From the NCBI GenBank assembly GCA_020632795.1, contig JACKEV010000006.1, forward strand, positions 1,608,501 through 1,672,500: 64,000 nt of DNA, in the 5' to 3' direction. The notes below the pieces were generated by a model. That model did not search any database and was not told the origin of the DNA. It saw only the letters and a program-made list of their open reading frames with translations. Both the position numbers and the translations under genes were made by a program. Below, one piece after another: positions 9,794 through 18,624 of the stretch (within the stretch, counting starts at the first letter, position 1; every line of letters begins with the position of its first letter). The DNA comes from Alphaproteobacteria bacterium. Its GTDB lineage: Bacteria > Myxococcota_A > UBA796 > CAJQPC01.

Positions 9794-11340
9794 CCCTCGA
9801 ACGGCGCCCAGGTGTCGTCGTCCCGCCAGGCCAGGAGCTGGGCGTCCTGCCACTCGCCCGACTCCGGATCCACCACCACCCGGGAGAAGGTGCTGTGCTG
9901 CTGGGTCCAGGGCTCCAGCCGGTTCTCCTCCAGGTCGTGGATGAAGTTGAAGAGGGCGTTGAGCACCTGCGCCTCGTCTCCGGGGGAGGTCGAGGGCTGG
10001 TAGAGGCGCTCGGGCAGCCGGATGACCGGGCACCACGTCCCGGTGTTCAAGTAGAGGCCGCCGCCAGCGAGCGGGATCTGCTTGGCCAGGTGGGTGTGTC
10101 CGAACACCACGAGGCGCCCGTCCTCCCCAGCCAGCGACGCGGCGGCTTCGAGGTAGTGAGGCTCCTCGATGCCCACGTCGAAGGTGCGGCCGTAGGTCTC
10201 CCGGAGGGCCAGCAGGGCCCGGCGCAGGCCCCGGTGGCGCTGGGAGGCGCGGGCCAGGCCGACGCGGGCGGACTGCTGAAGCGCCCCGCTCACCCGCATC
10301 CCGGACAAGCCGTCTCCCAGGATGTCCGGCTGCTCGGCGCCCTCGGGGTGTGAGAGCGCTGCGATCTCGATCAACAGGGCGTCGATGGACGGCTGCTCCT
10401 CAGGCTCCTCCAGCGTGCCGCTGGCCTGCAGGGCGTCGAGGCCGACCGCGGGGGTATCCATCCACCCGCTGACCGCGAGGGGGTCGAGGGAATCGCTGCG
10501 CCGTTCAGCGATGACCCGGAGCTCCACGAGGCGGCGCGCGAGGGATGCGTACTCTCGGACCCGTCCCAGCGCAGATGTGGCCTTGTCCATCCGGTAGGGA
10601 TCCAGGGCCACCAGCACCGGTATGACCGCCTCCTCCTCAGGCTTCAGCAGGTCGATGAAGCGGTATTGCTGCTTGAGGGGGTTCATCACCTCGACCACCA
10701 GCGCCGAGCCGGGCGGGGGCTCGAAGGCGTAGGTCTCCCCCCGGCTCAGCGCCGAGCGGGTGCGGCGCAGCAGATCGTGCAGCACCTGATTCCAGCCGTC
10801 GGCCCGGTTGCCGTGGTCGAACACGCAGCGCCCCACCCGATAGGCCTGGCCGTCGTCGATGAAGCGCAGTCGGGCGGGGGCGTCGCCGGTCAGGGCGTCC
10901 ACCAGGGCCTCGCGCACCCCGGGCAGGCACAGCTCCAGATCGTGGTTGCCCAGCAGCACGGTCAGCCGGTTGCCGGCCTGGGTGAAGCGGCGGAAGGCGG
11001 GGAACACCTGATGTCCCTCCAGAGCGTCTTCGTCCGTGCGGAGAATGGCTCGCCGCAGCTTCGCGCGGGCGTGGGCCGGGTCGGAGGTGAACGCCTCAAA
11101 GCCGCCGGGGTGGGCCGAACCGGGGAACGCGCCCCCGTCTTCGTTGACCGGCTCTTCCGCGAGGAAGTCGATGAAGTCGCCGTTGACGATCAGCTCCAGG
11201 GTCTCCCCGGCCTCGGCCCGGTCGCAGAGGTGGTGGAGGAAGCGCGCGAGGCGGCGCCGGACGGCGGGGGGGCAGAGCTGGAAGCCAGGAGCCCCGCCGA
11301 GGTGGATGTCGGAGATGGCGTAGAGGGTGCGGGTGGGCAT
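9775..11340 (-). CDS. Calcineurin-like metallophosphoesterase
   Basis: This 521-aa protein has all the metal-binding blocks of the calcineurin-like phosphoesterase fold: ISDIHLGG near the N-terminus, NGDFIDFL, LLGNHDLEL, DHGNRAD and GHTHLAKQ. It is longer than the 240-aa LpxH type, with a roughly 150-aa helical insertion between the GNHD/HGN blocks and GHTH. No signal peptide or membrane segment is seen. It converges with the ATPase-protease gene and the two reading frames overlap by 19 bases at their 3' ends. Substrate is unknown. Its position among STAND genes suggests a nucleotide or nucleic-acid target in the same system, but that is inference from context only. Confidence 0.85.
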   Translation of the reverse strand: MPTRTLYAISDIHLGGAPGFQLCPPAVRRRLARFLHHLCDRAEAGETLELIVNGDFIDFLAEEPVNEDGGAFPGSAHPGGFEAFTSDPAHARAKLRRAILRTDEDALEGHQVFPAFRRFTQAGNRLTVLLGNHDLELCLPGVREALVDALTGDAPARLRFIDDGQAYRVGRCVFDHGNRADGWNQVLHDLLRRTRSALSRGETYAFEPPPGSALVVEVMNPLKQQYRFIDLLKPEEEAVIPVLVALDPYRMDKATSALGRVREYASLARRLVELRVIAERRSDSLDPLAVSGWMDTPAVGLDALQASGTLEEPEEQPSIDALLIEIAALSHPEGAEQPDILGDGLSGMRVSGALQQSARVGLARASQRHRGLRRALLALRETYGRTFDVGIEEPHYLEAAASLAGEDGRLVVFGHTHLAKQIPLAGGGLYLNTGTWCPVIRLPERLYQPSTSPGDEAQVLNALFNFIHDLEENRLEPWTQQHSTFSRVVVDPESGEWQDAQLLAWRDDDTWAPFEGYPEPL

Positions 11341-11571
11341 GGGGGCGCTGGGTCGGGTGGGAGGAAGGTTGGCGAGGGTGTGTCAGGTTGCGAACGTGCG
11401 ACTTTGGAATTCGCAGGATGTCGGCACAGAGTTGTAGGACACGGCGCAGATCGGATTCTGTCTTGTTACCCTTGTTCAAGGGAGGGTATCTACTTTTGTA
11501 CTTGTCAGTCTGCAAAATCGCGACCTGCGCTTCGCGCAGGATGAACAAAAAAATATCAACAATTCCAAGAA
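11341..11571. other. AT-richer intergenic stretch after the NACHT-FGE gene
   Basis: This stretch lies between the start of the phosphoesterase gene and the stop of the NACHT-FGE gene, both on the minus strand. Its right half is clearly richer in A and T than the flanking genes. It holds one strong hairpin (11524-11540) and otherwise no ORF or RNA gene that I recognise. Confidence 0.6.
11524..11540 (-). repeat. Hairpin with GAA loop, 31 bases after the NACHT-FGE stop codon
   Basis: Perfect 7-bp stem with a 3-base loop; read on the minus strand it is CCTGCGC-GAA-GCGCAGG and contains GCGAAGC, a DNA sequence known for forming an unusually stable mini-hairpin. Only a short T-run (ATTTT) follows a few bases later, so as a terminator it is weak. 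Its position just after a possible retroelement variable region matches the hairpins known downstream of such regions. Confidence 0.5.
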
Positions 11572-14397
11572 TCAACGCTGGGGGCCGGGGCCAAGCGCAC
11601 AACGAAAGCCGTTGCTCCAGTACCGGAGCCCGGGGGAGCTCCAGCTCCGATACGCAGAGCGCAGGTACCAGGGCGCGCTCAGAAAAGAGCCGCCGCGAAG
11701 CACCCGGTAAACGCCATCTTTGGGCCCCTGGGGGTCCTTCACCATTGGTAGGAGACTGCCTGTCTGTACAAAGGAGTTGGCAAGAATGCCAACCTTGTAC
11801 GAATCTTGCCACCAATCTGAGACCCACTCCCAGACGTTCCCGGACATGTCACTCAACCCCCAATGGTTGGTGTGGCCTTCCGCCCCGACGGGGTGTGTCC
11901 GGCCGTCGCTGTTGCCCTCAAACCAGGTGTGCGCCGCTGCTTCGCTGGGATCATCGCCCCACCAGAACCGCGCGGGCTCGCCCGCCCGCGCCGCGTACTC
12001 CCACTCGGCCTCGGTGGGAAGCCTGACGCGCCGTCCGCTGAGTCGGCCGAGCTGCGTGCAGAACGCCTGCGCATCGCTCCAGCCGGCGCTGTCGACAGGA
12101 CGCCGCAGGTCCCCCAGGTCGTCGCTGGGGTTCTCACCGACGACCACGGCGTAGAGCGCCTGGGTGACGGGCGTCCGCATCAGCTCGAACCCCTGGGAGA
12201 TCTGCACGGGGTGCTGCGGCTTCTCATTGTCACGGGCCATCTCATCGTCGTCAGGGCTGCCCATCTGGAAGGTCCCCGGCTCGATGGGCACCCAGAAGCC
12301 CGCCGGGATGCCGAGGGCGTAGCCTCCACCCGCGATGAGCCGCAGCTCGTCGAGCCACTTCTCCTCGACGCCAGTCGCGACCAGGGCCGCCCCCAGGAGT
12401 TGGAGCAGCTCGGCGCTATCGGGAGAGCGGCGGGCGACGCTCAGGAACAGCCGGGCCAGCGCCTCCCGGTCGTTGACCCGGCCGATCAGCTCGCGGATCA
12501 AGGCCAGATCAAAGCCCTGGCCCCCGCCAAGCTCAGCGGCCAGGGCGTCGACCGGGAGGTCCTCCACCTCGGCGAGCGCGACGACGAAGAGGCCCTCGTG
12601 CAGCCCCCGGAGCTGGCGGATGAAGTCCATCGGCTCGACGCCGTCGGGGCGAAGGCCGGCGAGCATCACGAACACCTCGGCCCAGCGGCCGGTCTGATCA
12701 CGCAGCGGCCCCCACCAGGTGCTGGGCTCCAGCAGGTGTCGGCGGCCGGAGATGCGGCGGGTGAAGCGCTTGACCTCTGGCAGCCCCCTGTGATGCAGGG
12801 CCTGGGCGGCCAGGCACTCCATGAACGAGCGGTGCAGGAAGCGCCAGGTGTCGGTTCGACCCCTCGGCCCCGAGCTGTCCTCCGGGCAGATCAGCCCCGT
12901 GTCGGCGGCGATCAGAGGCGGCAGCTCCTCCGGGGAGGCGGCGAAGCCCAGAAGCCAACGACCGGGCTTGCTCTTGCGAAGCGCATCGCTGATCTGGTGG
13001 GTGGTCCATGGTCCGCTGTCCACCTGAAGCAACTCGAAGGCCATCTCTGAGAACGCCGCCTGGACCTTCTCAGCATCTGGAGGGTCGCCGTGCTCGTCCA
13101 GCAATCGGGCGGCGGTGTGGTTGGGATCGCGCATGACCCCTCGGATGAAGCGCGGGATCGCCATCCGGTACAGGGCGAGGCGACGGTTCGGCAGCTCAGC
13201 CTCCGGGTCCCGCGCGATGACCCCCAGCAGGCTCAGCACGAAGGGGTTGCCCATCATGCGTCGCAGGCTCTCCGGCGCCCCGTCGAGCTGCATGACCTCT
13301 TCGACCCGAGCGTCGTCCCGGATGATGCGGGTGAGCAGTTTACGCTGCTCTTGCTCTCCGAGCGGCCTCAGCTCCAACTCCGAGAAGAGGTCGGAGGGTC
13401 GCTGGTAGCCGAACCGTCTGCTGGTGAGCACCAGCGCGCATCGCGGGTACGCTGCGGACCAGTCCCGCGCCCGCTTGAGGGCCTCCGGAACCCGCTGGGG
13501 AGCCACCTCGTCGAGGCCGTCCAGCAAGAAGCAGACCTGCCCCGTTTCGACGCGCGCCCGCAGCGCCTCCGTCAACGCCGCTGCCTCGGGGTCTCCCCAC
13601 AGGCCGCTGATCTGCCCGGCCTGCCGGAAGCGTTGGGCGGCCGCGTCCAGCGGAGACAGCCCCTGGCGGATCAACGAGGGCAAAGGCAGCAGGATGGGGA
13701 GGCTGGACGGCTTGGGCTCCGCGCCCGCCTCCAGGGCCGCCAGGGCCTGCCTGGCCCGCTGACGCGCCATGTGTTGAAGCTGCGTGCTCTTGCCTGAGCC
13801 CGGGTCGCCCTGGACGGTGAAGCGCCCGCTGGGGTTGCGATCGAGCAGCTTGGACAGCGGCAGCGCGCGGGGGATCGCCTCGTCGGGGCCGTCCACCGGC
13901 TGGTTGAGGAGCTGGACATAGAGGGTGCTCAGAGTCCGCGCGGTCCCACGGGGGTCCAGCAGGCCCGGCAGCTCATTCAGGGCTTCGATGCGCCAGGCGA
14001 GCCAGCGGCGCAGCGCGTGGCCGGCAGGGTCGTCTTCGGGCTCGGGCTCGGGGAGCTTGATCTCCCAGTGTGCGGCCACCGCGTCGATGCGCTCGCGGTG
14101 CTTGGCTGCGTAAGGCAGCAACGCTTTGAAGAACTCCTGGGTGATGAGCCGGTTCTCGGTGGGGCGCTCGGGGTGTTGGGCTTGCCCGATCAGGCCGCAC
14201 AGCCACGCGATGACGTCCCGATCTGACGCCGGGCCGCGGGGCATGTCTATTCTCACGTCGGGGCTGAAGTACCCTGAGACGAACTCTCGGCACTTGCCGT
14301 CGCCAAGAGACTGGAACAGCAGATCCTCCAGCGCTCGCTGCTTGTCTTCTGGGCTCACCTCGACCACCCCGGGGTTTGGCGCGTTGCTTCCGCCCAC
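11572..14397 (-). CDS. NACHT ATPase with C-terminal FGE-sulfatase/C-type-lectin domain
   Basis: The protein is 941 aa. Residues 1-125 are a helical domain that may be an effector-associated (death-like) adaptor. NACHT follows, with Walker A GDPGSGKST (197-205) and Walker B CFLLDGLDE (about 290), then helical repeats. Residues about 690-941 are an FGE-sulfatase fold: PGTFQMGSP, RLPTEAEWEYAAR, SGNVWEW and RVLRGGS...LRSAYR...NGFRCA. No Cys is visible at the RGGS-to-RSAYR step where true formylglycine-generating enzymes carry one, so I infer ligand binding rather than catalysis. The last 40 residues look like a retroelement-diversified C-type-lectin surface. The GTG start used here has no clear Shine-Dalgarno; a GTG 13 codons in is an alternative. 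It is divergent from the EAD1-STAND gene. Confidence 0.85.
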   Translation of the reverse strand: MGGSNAPNPGVVEVSPEDKQRALEDLLFQSLGDGKCREFVSGYFSPDVRIDMPRGPASDRDVIAWLCGLIGQAQHPERPTENRLITQEFFKALLPYAAKHRERIDAVAAHWEIKLPEPEPEDDPAGHALRRWLAWRIEALNELPGLLDPRGTARTLSTLYVQLLNQPVDGPDEAIPRALPLSKLLDRNPSGRFTVQGDPGSGKSTQLQHMARQRARQALAALEAGAEPKPSSLPILLPLPSLIRQGLSPLDAAAQRFRQAGQISGLWGDPEAAALTEALRARVETGQVCFLLDGLDEVAPQRVPEALKRARDWSAAYPRCALVLTSRRFGYQRPSDLFSELELRPLGEQEQRKLLTRIIRDDARVEEVMQLDGAPESLRRMMGNPFVLSLLGVIARDPEAELPNRRLALYRMAIPRFIRGVMRDPNHTAARLLDEHGDPPDAEKVQAAFSEMAFELLQVDSGPWTTHQISDALRKSKPGRWLLGFAASPEELPPLIAADTGLICPEDSSGPRGRTDTWRFLHRSFMECLAAQALHHRGLPEVKRFTRRISGRRHLLEPSTWWGPLRDQTGRWAEVFVMLAGLRPDGVEPMDFIRQLRGLHEGLFVVALAEVEDLPVDALAAELGGGQGFDLALIRELIGRVNDREALARLFLSVARRSPDSAELLQLLGAALVATGVEEKWLDELRLIAGGGYALGIPAGFWVPIEPGTFQMGSPDDDEMARDNEKPQHPVQISQGFELMRTPVTQALYAVVVGENPSDDLGDLRRPVDSAGWSDAQAFCTQLGRLSGRRVRLPTEAEWEYAARAGEPARFWWGDDPSEAAAHTWFEGNSDGRTHPVGAEGHTNHWGLSDMSGNVWEWVSDWWQDSYKVGILANSFVQTGSLLPMVKDPQGPKDGVYRVLRGGSFLSAPWYLRSAYRSWSSPGLRYWSNGFRCALGPGPQR
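11575..11706 (-). other. Candidate DGR variable region at the FGE C-terminus
   Basis: The last 40 codons follow the scaffold of FGE-type variable proteins of diversity-generating retroelements: constant RVLRGGS, LRSAYR, P.LR and NGFRCA blocks separated by runs of ligand-type residues (F, L, S, A, W, Y, G) where templates typically carry Asn codons. It sits at the extreme 3' end of the gene and is followed by a stable hairpin. No template repeat or reverse transcriptase is present in the window, so the call rests on resemblance only. Confidence 0.45.
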
Positions 14398-14458
14398 TTA
14401 TGGGGGTGAGGCGCGAGCGGCATCCTGGGATTCCAGGCGATGGATTCGGAGGGGCGCG
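14398..14458. promoter_or_regulatory. Short divergent promoter region between NACHT-FGE and EAD1-STAND genes
   Basis: Only 61 bases separate the two divergent start codons, so promoters for both large genes must lie here or within the coding ends. GGAGGGG at 14448-14454 is the ribosome binding site for the plus-strand GTG at 14459. No clear -35/-10 pair is recognised. Confidence 0.5.
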
Positions 14459-17400
14459 GTGACGGACGCACAACGAGATCGCTTGGAGCGGCTGCTGATT
14501 CGGGCGCTGCCCGCAGATCACCTGCGGGCCCTGGTGCAGAGGCGCTACGGATCGGCGTTCGCTGCGAATCTCCCGGGCCCATCGGCCAGCCCTCAGCTCC
14601 TCGTGGCCGGGCTCCTGGACCTGTTGGAGCAGACGGCGCTCCCCGGCACGCTGCCAACCGGCCTGGACACCTTCCTGGGCAGCCTGCTCGCCTGGGCGCC
14701 AGGTCACGCACAACAGGTGCGAGACGCCGCGTCGGACCTCGGCGTTCCGCTGCCCGCGACCCCGGACCGTCAGCTCGTGGAGGAGGCGCTCCGAGACACC
14801 GGGCGTTGGCTGCCCGCGCAGTGGTTCTCCGAGCACCTGGTCGGCTTGCAGGCGCAGGTCGGGCCCAGGGGTGTCCCCGACGTGTCGATCTCTGCGCTTC
14901 AGTCGGCGTTCGGCGCGCTGCTCGGACAGGTCTCCTGGACCACCCTGCTGGGGGGTCTTCTGAGGGACGTCCAGGAGCATGAACAAGCCTGGGCTCGACT
15001 CCCGACGGCCCAGGCTGATTCCTGGGGACCCGCGTTCCCGCAGGACGCGCGCGCCGATGGGGAGGCGCTGCACGAGGCTCTCCAGATGCTGCGGGAGGGT
15101 CTGGAGGCTCTGCATGGCTCGTCAGGGTCCACGCCTGGCGACATCGAACAGCTCGTCGAGGACTGCCAGGACGCCGCATCCAGGTGTCTCTCAGCCACCC
15201 GAAGGGCGTTCGAGGCCGAACACGGCCCGGGAACCTCGCGCTCGCGGGATGTCCGGCAGCGCATGGTCGCGGTCCTGGCCTCCTTCCCCGACCTCCACAT
15301 CACTCGATGTGAAGACCTGCTGGACTGGCTCTGGGGTTTCCCTTTGGACGGGGTCATCGCCAGGATTGCCCGCGAACGGACCGCGCTGCTCACCGGCCCG
15401 GCCGGCACAGGCAAGACCTTCGCCCTGCTCAAGCTCGTCCGGGAGCAAATCCAGGAGGGCGGCCGGGCTGTGCTGCTGCTCGGGCGCGGGTATCGAGGTG
15501 GGCCCGCGTGGCACATGCTCCGCGATCGGCTCGGGCTGCCGGCGAGCTGCTCGGAGGAGCAGCTCTTCGAGATCCTGGAGCAGAACGCGCTCGCCACCGG
15601 GCGACCCCTGTTGATCGCGGTGGACGCGCTGAACGAGTCTGTACCCCGCCGTGCCTGGCGGGATGAGCTGAGCGGCCTGCTCGCCCAGGTCAGACGTCGC
15701 CCCACGCTCCGCCTGCTGCTCTCCTGCCGGACTGGCTTCGTCCCACGGGTCATGCCCGCGCACGCTGATCTGCCTGCGGTCGACCACCCCGGATTCCAGG
15801 GCCAGGAGTTCACCGCCGTGCGGGAGTTCTTCGGCCACTTCGAACTGGAGCCACCGCCAGGGCCCACGCTCCTGCCCGAGTACAGCAACCCCCTGTTCTT
15901 GAGCCTCGTCTGCAAGGCGCTCGTGTCCCAGGGGCTCCTGGCCGTCCCAGCCGGATGGCGCGGGCTCCAGGAGGTCCTCCGTGCCGTGTTCGATGGGCTC
16001 GACGCCAGGCTCCAAGACGACGCTGGCTGGGGCACGCGGAATGTGGTCCACCGGGCCCTGCTCGCGTTCGTCGGCGCGTGCGCGACCCGGGGGACGCGCA
16101 GCCTCCCAGAGCGAGAGGCCGACGCGGTTCTGCAGGCGGCTCTCCCAGCGGCTGGCCACAGCCTTCGAATGCTGGACTGGCTCGTGGACGAGGACGTGCT
16201 TCGTCGCGACCCTGGCCTGCCGAGCGACGACGACCTGCTCGATCCTGAAGATGAGATCGTCCTGAGCTACGACCGCCTGCGCGATCACCTGGTCGCCGAC
16301 ATGGTCCTGCGCGGGCTCTCCGAGTCGACGCCCGGTGCGATCGCGGACCTGCGGAGCAGCCTGTCGGACAGCACCGGGCCGTTGAACGACCCAGGCATCC
16401 TTGAGGCCCTGGCCTTGCTGGTTCCCGAGCGGCTCGGCGTTGAGTTGCTGGACCTCTTCCAGACCGACGCCGCCCCCAGGGAGGCCGCCGAGAGCTGGCT
16501 CCGGGCACTCCCTTCACGGAACCCGGCCACGTTCTCGTCCCGAACGGAGCGCTGGCTCCAGTCCTGCATCCGCAATCGAGTCCTCTGCCTTGAGGCGGTA
16601 GACGCGATGCTCCAGGTCGCCGTCCGTCCCGAGCATCCGCTCGACGCTCGGTGGATGAACACCTGGATGCTCGAACAGCCCATGCCTGACCGGGACGCCT
16701 GGTGGTGCGAGGCGCTTCACGTCGGCTACCAGGCGGGCGATGAGAGGCGCACCTCCGCCCTGCGCTGCCTGCTGGAGCAGCCATGGGACGAACGCACCCA
16801 GGATCTTGACGCGGCGCAACGGGTCAACTGGTTGCTCGTGCTGGGCTGGTGCATGGCCGCCGCAGACCGGCGGGTCCGGGACACCGCGACCAAGGCGGCC
16901 GTTCGACTCACGGAGGGCAGACCCGAGCTGTGGAGTCGGGTGCTGCCCCACTTGCTGGCGGCGGACGATGACTACGTCGTGGAGCGGGTCCTGGCATGCA
17001 CCTACGGTGCGCTGCTGCGCTGCCCCGAACCGGACGTGCTTCGAGCGGTGGTCGAGGTGCTCGACCGCCCGGAGAGCCGAGCGCAGCTTCTGGGGCTGAA
17101 CAACGCCATCATCCTGGACTACCCCTGGCTCATCGTGTCGCTGGCGCACGCCCACGCTGCGGTCCCGCCCGCCTGGTCGGGAGAGGACTTTCGACTCCCC
17201 CGGCCAGCGAGCAGGCCCACCATCCCCACGGAGGAGGAGCTGGACCAGCGTCTCGGGCCCATCGACTCGCCAGGGCTGGACCGCCTGCGAGAGTCCTGTC
17301 TGAACGAGTTCTGGGGCGACTTCGCCATCTACACTGTCCCCTGGGCGCTTGAGAGGGACGAGAGCGTCGTCACCATCGAGGAGGCTCGGCGATGGATCCT

Positions 17401-18475
17401 GGGTGAGGTGCTACGGCTCGGCTACACCGACGGGCGTTTTGGCGACTACGACGCCGAGATGATCCGCCGCTACGGCAGCCAGCGCGGCCGACCAGCCTGG
17501 GCAGAGCGGGTCGGGAAGAAGCTCCAGCGCATCGCGCTCGCGCGGCTCGTGAGCTGGGTTGAAGCCCTCTCTGGGGAGCCACGGAGGCCGCACTTCGCCT
17601 TTCGGGACATCGACCCCAGCCTGCTCGTTCAGCCCCCCGGGGAGCGTCAGCCTCAGGCTTGGTGGATGCCCATCCAGGTGCAGGGGCTGGACGAGGACAT
17701 CTCCGACGCGGCATGGGTCGGTCGGCAGGCCTTTCCCGCTTCGCAGCAGCTTCTTCAACCACGCTCGCAAGAGGGCCAGCGGTGGCGCCCCCTGGCGATG
17801 TGGCTCCAATGGAAGGGCCCTCGCGATGGCCAGCGTGGACCCCAGCGAGACATGTGGATTCACATCCACGGACACCTGGTTCGGCAAGCCGACCGGGAGG
17901 CCGCTTGGCGTTGGCTGTCTTCCCTTGGCTTGCTCGGGCACTGGACCACACACTCCGTGAGCATCTCCAACCAGGGCTTCGTCGGTGAATACCCGGCCCC
18001 GTCGTTGTTCCCGACGCTCCAGGAGCCCGACGAGCCTCACCCGGGGTGCCCTGCCGTCTTGAGACCGACCGTCCTGACCATCGACCAGACCTACGAAGAG
18101 GATTGCTGGCAGTCAGGCGTGGTCCACGCCCATGTCCCAGATCCGATCTTCTTCGCGGGGAACCGCCTGCGCTGGCGCGGACGCGCGGACTACGTCGTGG
18201 CCGGCACGGATCGGCTGGTGTTCCAGGACCCGTCCTTGCGCGCGTCGGGCCCCCCGGCGCTGCTGGCGGACGAAGACCACCTTCAGGGCTGGCTGGAGGC
18301 GCAGGGGCTGGCGCTGCTGTGGGCCATCGTTGGTGAGCGGCGGGTGCTTGGGGAGGGTCACCGACGACACTCGGGGATGCTGAACATCAGCCAGGTCGCG
18401 CGGCTGGAGCCGGACGGATCGTTGACCCTGAGCGCGCCTCGGTACGACCACTTCCCGGCGTCGTCGGAGGAGTGA
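14459..18475 (+). CDS. EAD1-STAND ATPase with long helical-repeat C-terminus
   Basis: The protein is 1338 aa from GTG 14459, chosen for its GGAGGGG ribosome site; the open frame upstream runs antisense into the NACHT-FGE gene. Residues 1-75 (LERLLIRALPADHLRALVQR, LPGPSAS, LLDLLEQ) fit the EAD1 death-like adaptor. A P-loop ATPase follows, with Walker A TGPAGTGKTF (about 311) and Walker B LLIAVDALNES (about 385), then LLLSCRTGF. The remainder (about 600-1338) is alpha-helical with HEAT-like stretches around bases 16700-17100, and is a plausible sensor. No transmembrane segment is seen. The shared EAD1-type domain suggests contact with the ATPase-protease-EAD protein 5 kb upstream. I infer it is the trigger ATPase of a conflict system. 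Confidence 0.85.
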   Translation: MTDAQRDRLERLLIRALPADHLRALVQRRYGSAFAANLPGPSASPQLLVAGLLDLLEQTALPGTLPTGLDTFLGSLLAWAPGHAQQVRDAASDLGVPLPATPDRQLVEEALRDTGRWLPAQWFSEHLVGLQAQVGPRGVPDVSISALQSAFGALLGQVSWTTLLGGLLRDVQEHEQAWARLPTAQADSWGPAFPQDARADGEALHEALQMLREGLEALHGSSGSTPGDIEQLVEDCQDAASRCLSATRRAFEAEHGPGTSRSRDVRQRMVAVLASFPDLHITRCEDLLDWLWGFPLDGVIARIARERTALLTGPAGTGKTFALLKLVREQIQEGGRAVLLLGRGYRGGPAWHMLRDRLGLPASCSEEQLFEILEQNALATGRPLLIAVDALNESVPRRAWRDELSGLLAQVRRRPTLRLLLSCRTGFVPRVMPAHADLPAVDHPGFQGQEFTAVREFFGHFELEPPPGPTLLPEYSNPLFLSLVCKALVSQGLLAVPAGWRGLQEVLRAVFDGLDARLQDDAGWGTRNVVHRALLAFVGACATRGTRSLPEREADAVLQAALPAAGHSLRMLDWLVDEDVLRRDPGLPSDDDLLDPEDEIVLSYDRLRDHLVADMVLRGLSESTPGAIADLRSSLSDSTGPLNDPGILEALALLVPERLGVELLDLFQTDAAPREAAESWLRALPSRNPATFSSRTERWLQSCIRNRVLCLEAVDAMLQVAVRPEHPLDARWMNTWMLEQPMPDRDAWWCEALHVGYQAGDERRTSALRCLLEQPWDERTQDLDAAQRVNWLLVLGWCMAAADRRVRDTATKAAVRLTEGRPELWSRVLPHLLAADDDYVVERVLACTYGALLRCPEPDVLRAVVEVLDRPESRAQLLGLNNAIILDYPWLIVSLAHAHAAVPPAWSGEDFRLPRPASRPTIPTEEELDQRLGPIDSPGLDRLRESCLNEFWGDFAIYTVPWALERDESVVTIEEARRWILGEVLRLGYTDGRFGDYDAEMIRRYGSQRGRPAWAERVGKKLQRIALARLVSWVEALSGEPRRPHFAFRDIDPSLLVQPPGERQPQAWWMPIQVQGLDEDISDAAWVGRQAFPASQQLLQPRSQEGQRWRPLAMWLQWKGPRDGQRGPQRDMWIHIHGHLVRQADREAAWRWLSSLGLLGHWTTHSVSISNQGFVGEYPAPSLFPTLQEPDEPHPGCPAVLRPTVLTIDQTYEEDCWQSGVVHAHVPDPIFFAGNRLRWRGRADYVVAGTDRLVFQDPSLRASGPPALLADEDHLQGWLEAQGLALLWAIVGERRVLGEGHRRHSGMLNISQVARLEPDGSLTLSAPRYDHFPASSEE

Positions 18476-18624
18476 CGAGGGGGGCTTCTTGGGAGCAGGT
18501 CGGGTGGGGGAGCAGCGCCGGGCACAGTGACCACCGTCGGCTCCTCAAGGCCCTCTCCGGCTCCCATGACCGACCCCGACCCCCTCAAAACGCCCCAGAA
18601 TCGCAGTTTCCGCCCCCACCACGA
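18476..18624. other. Convergent intergenic gap at the right edge of the island
   Basis: This gap lies between the convergent EAD1-STAND gene and the membrane sulfatase-like gene. There is no ORF, tRNA, attachment-site repeat or T-tract hairpin that I can recognise. It marks the transition from the STAND island to chromosomal genes. Confidence 0.5.

Noticed and set aside
11341..11571. DGR template repeat next to the FGE gene
   Set aside because: This gap contains no near-copy of the last 130 bases of the gene, and no reverse-transcriptase ORF is found anywhere in the window.
12698..13009. Short minus-strand frame within the NACHT-FGE gene
   Set aside because: It is an out-of-frame shadow of the NACHT-FGE coding region with no independent start or domain.
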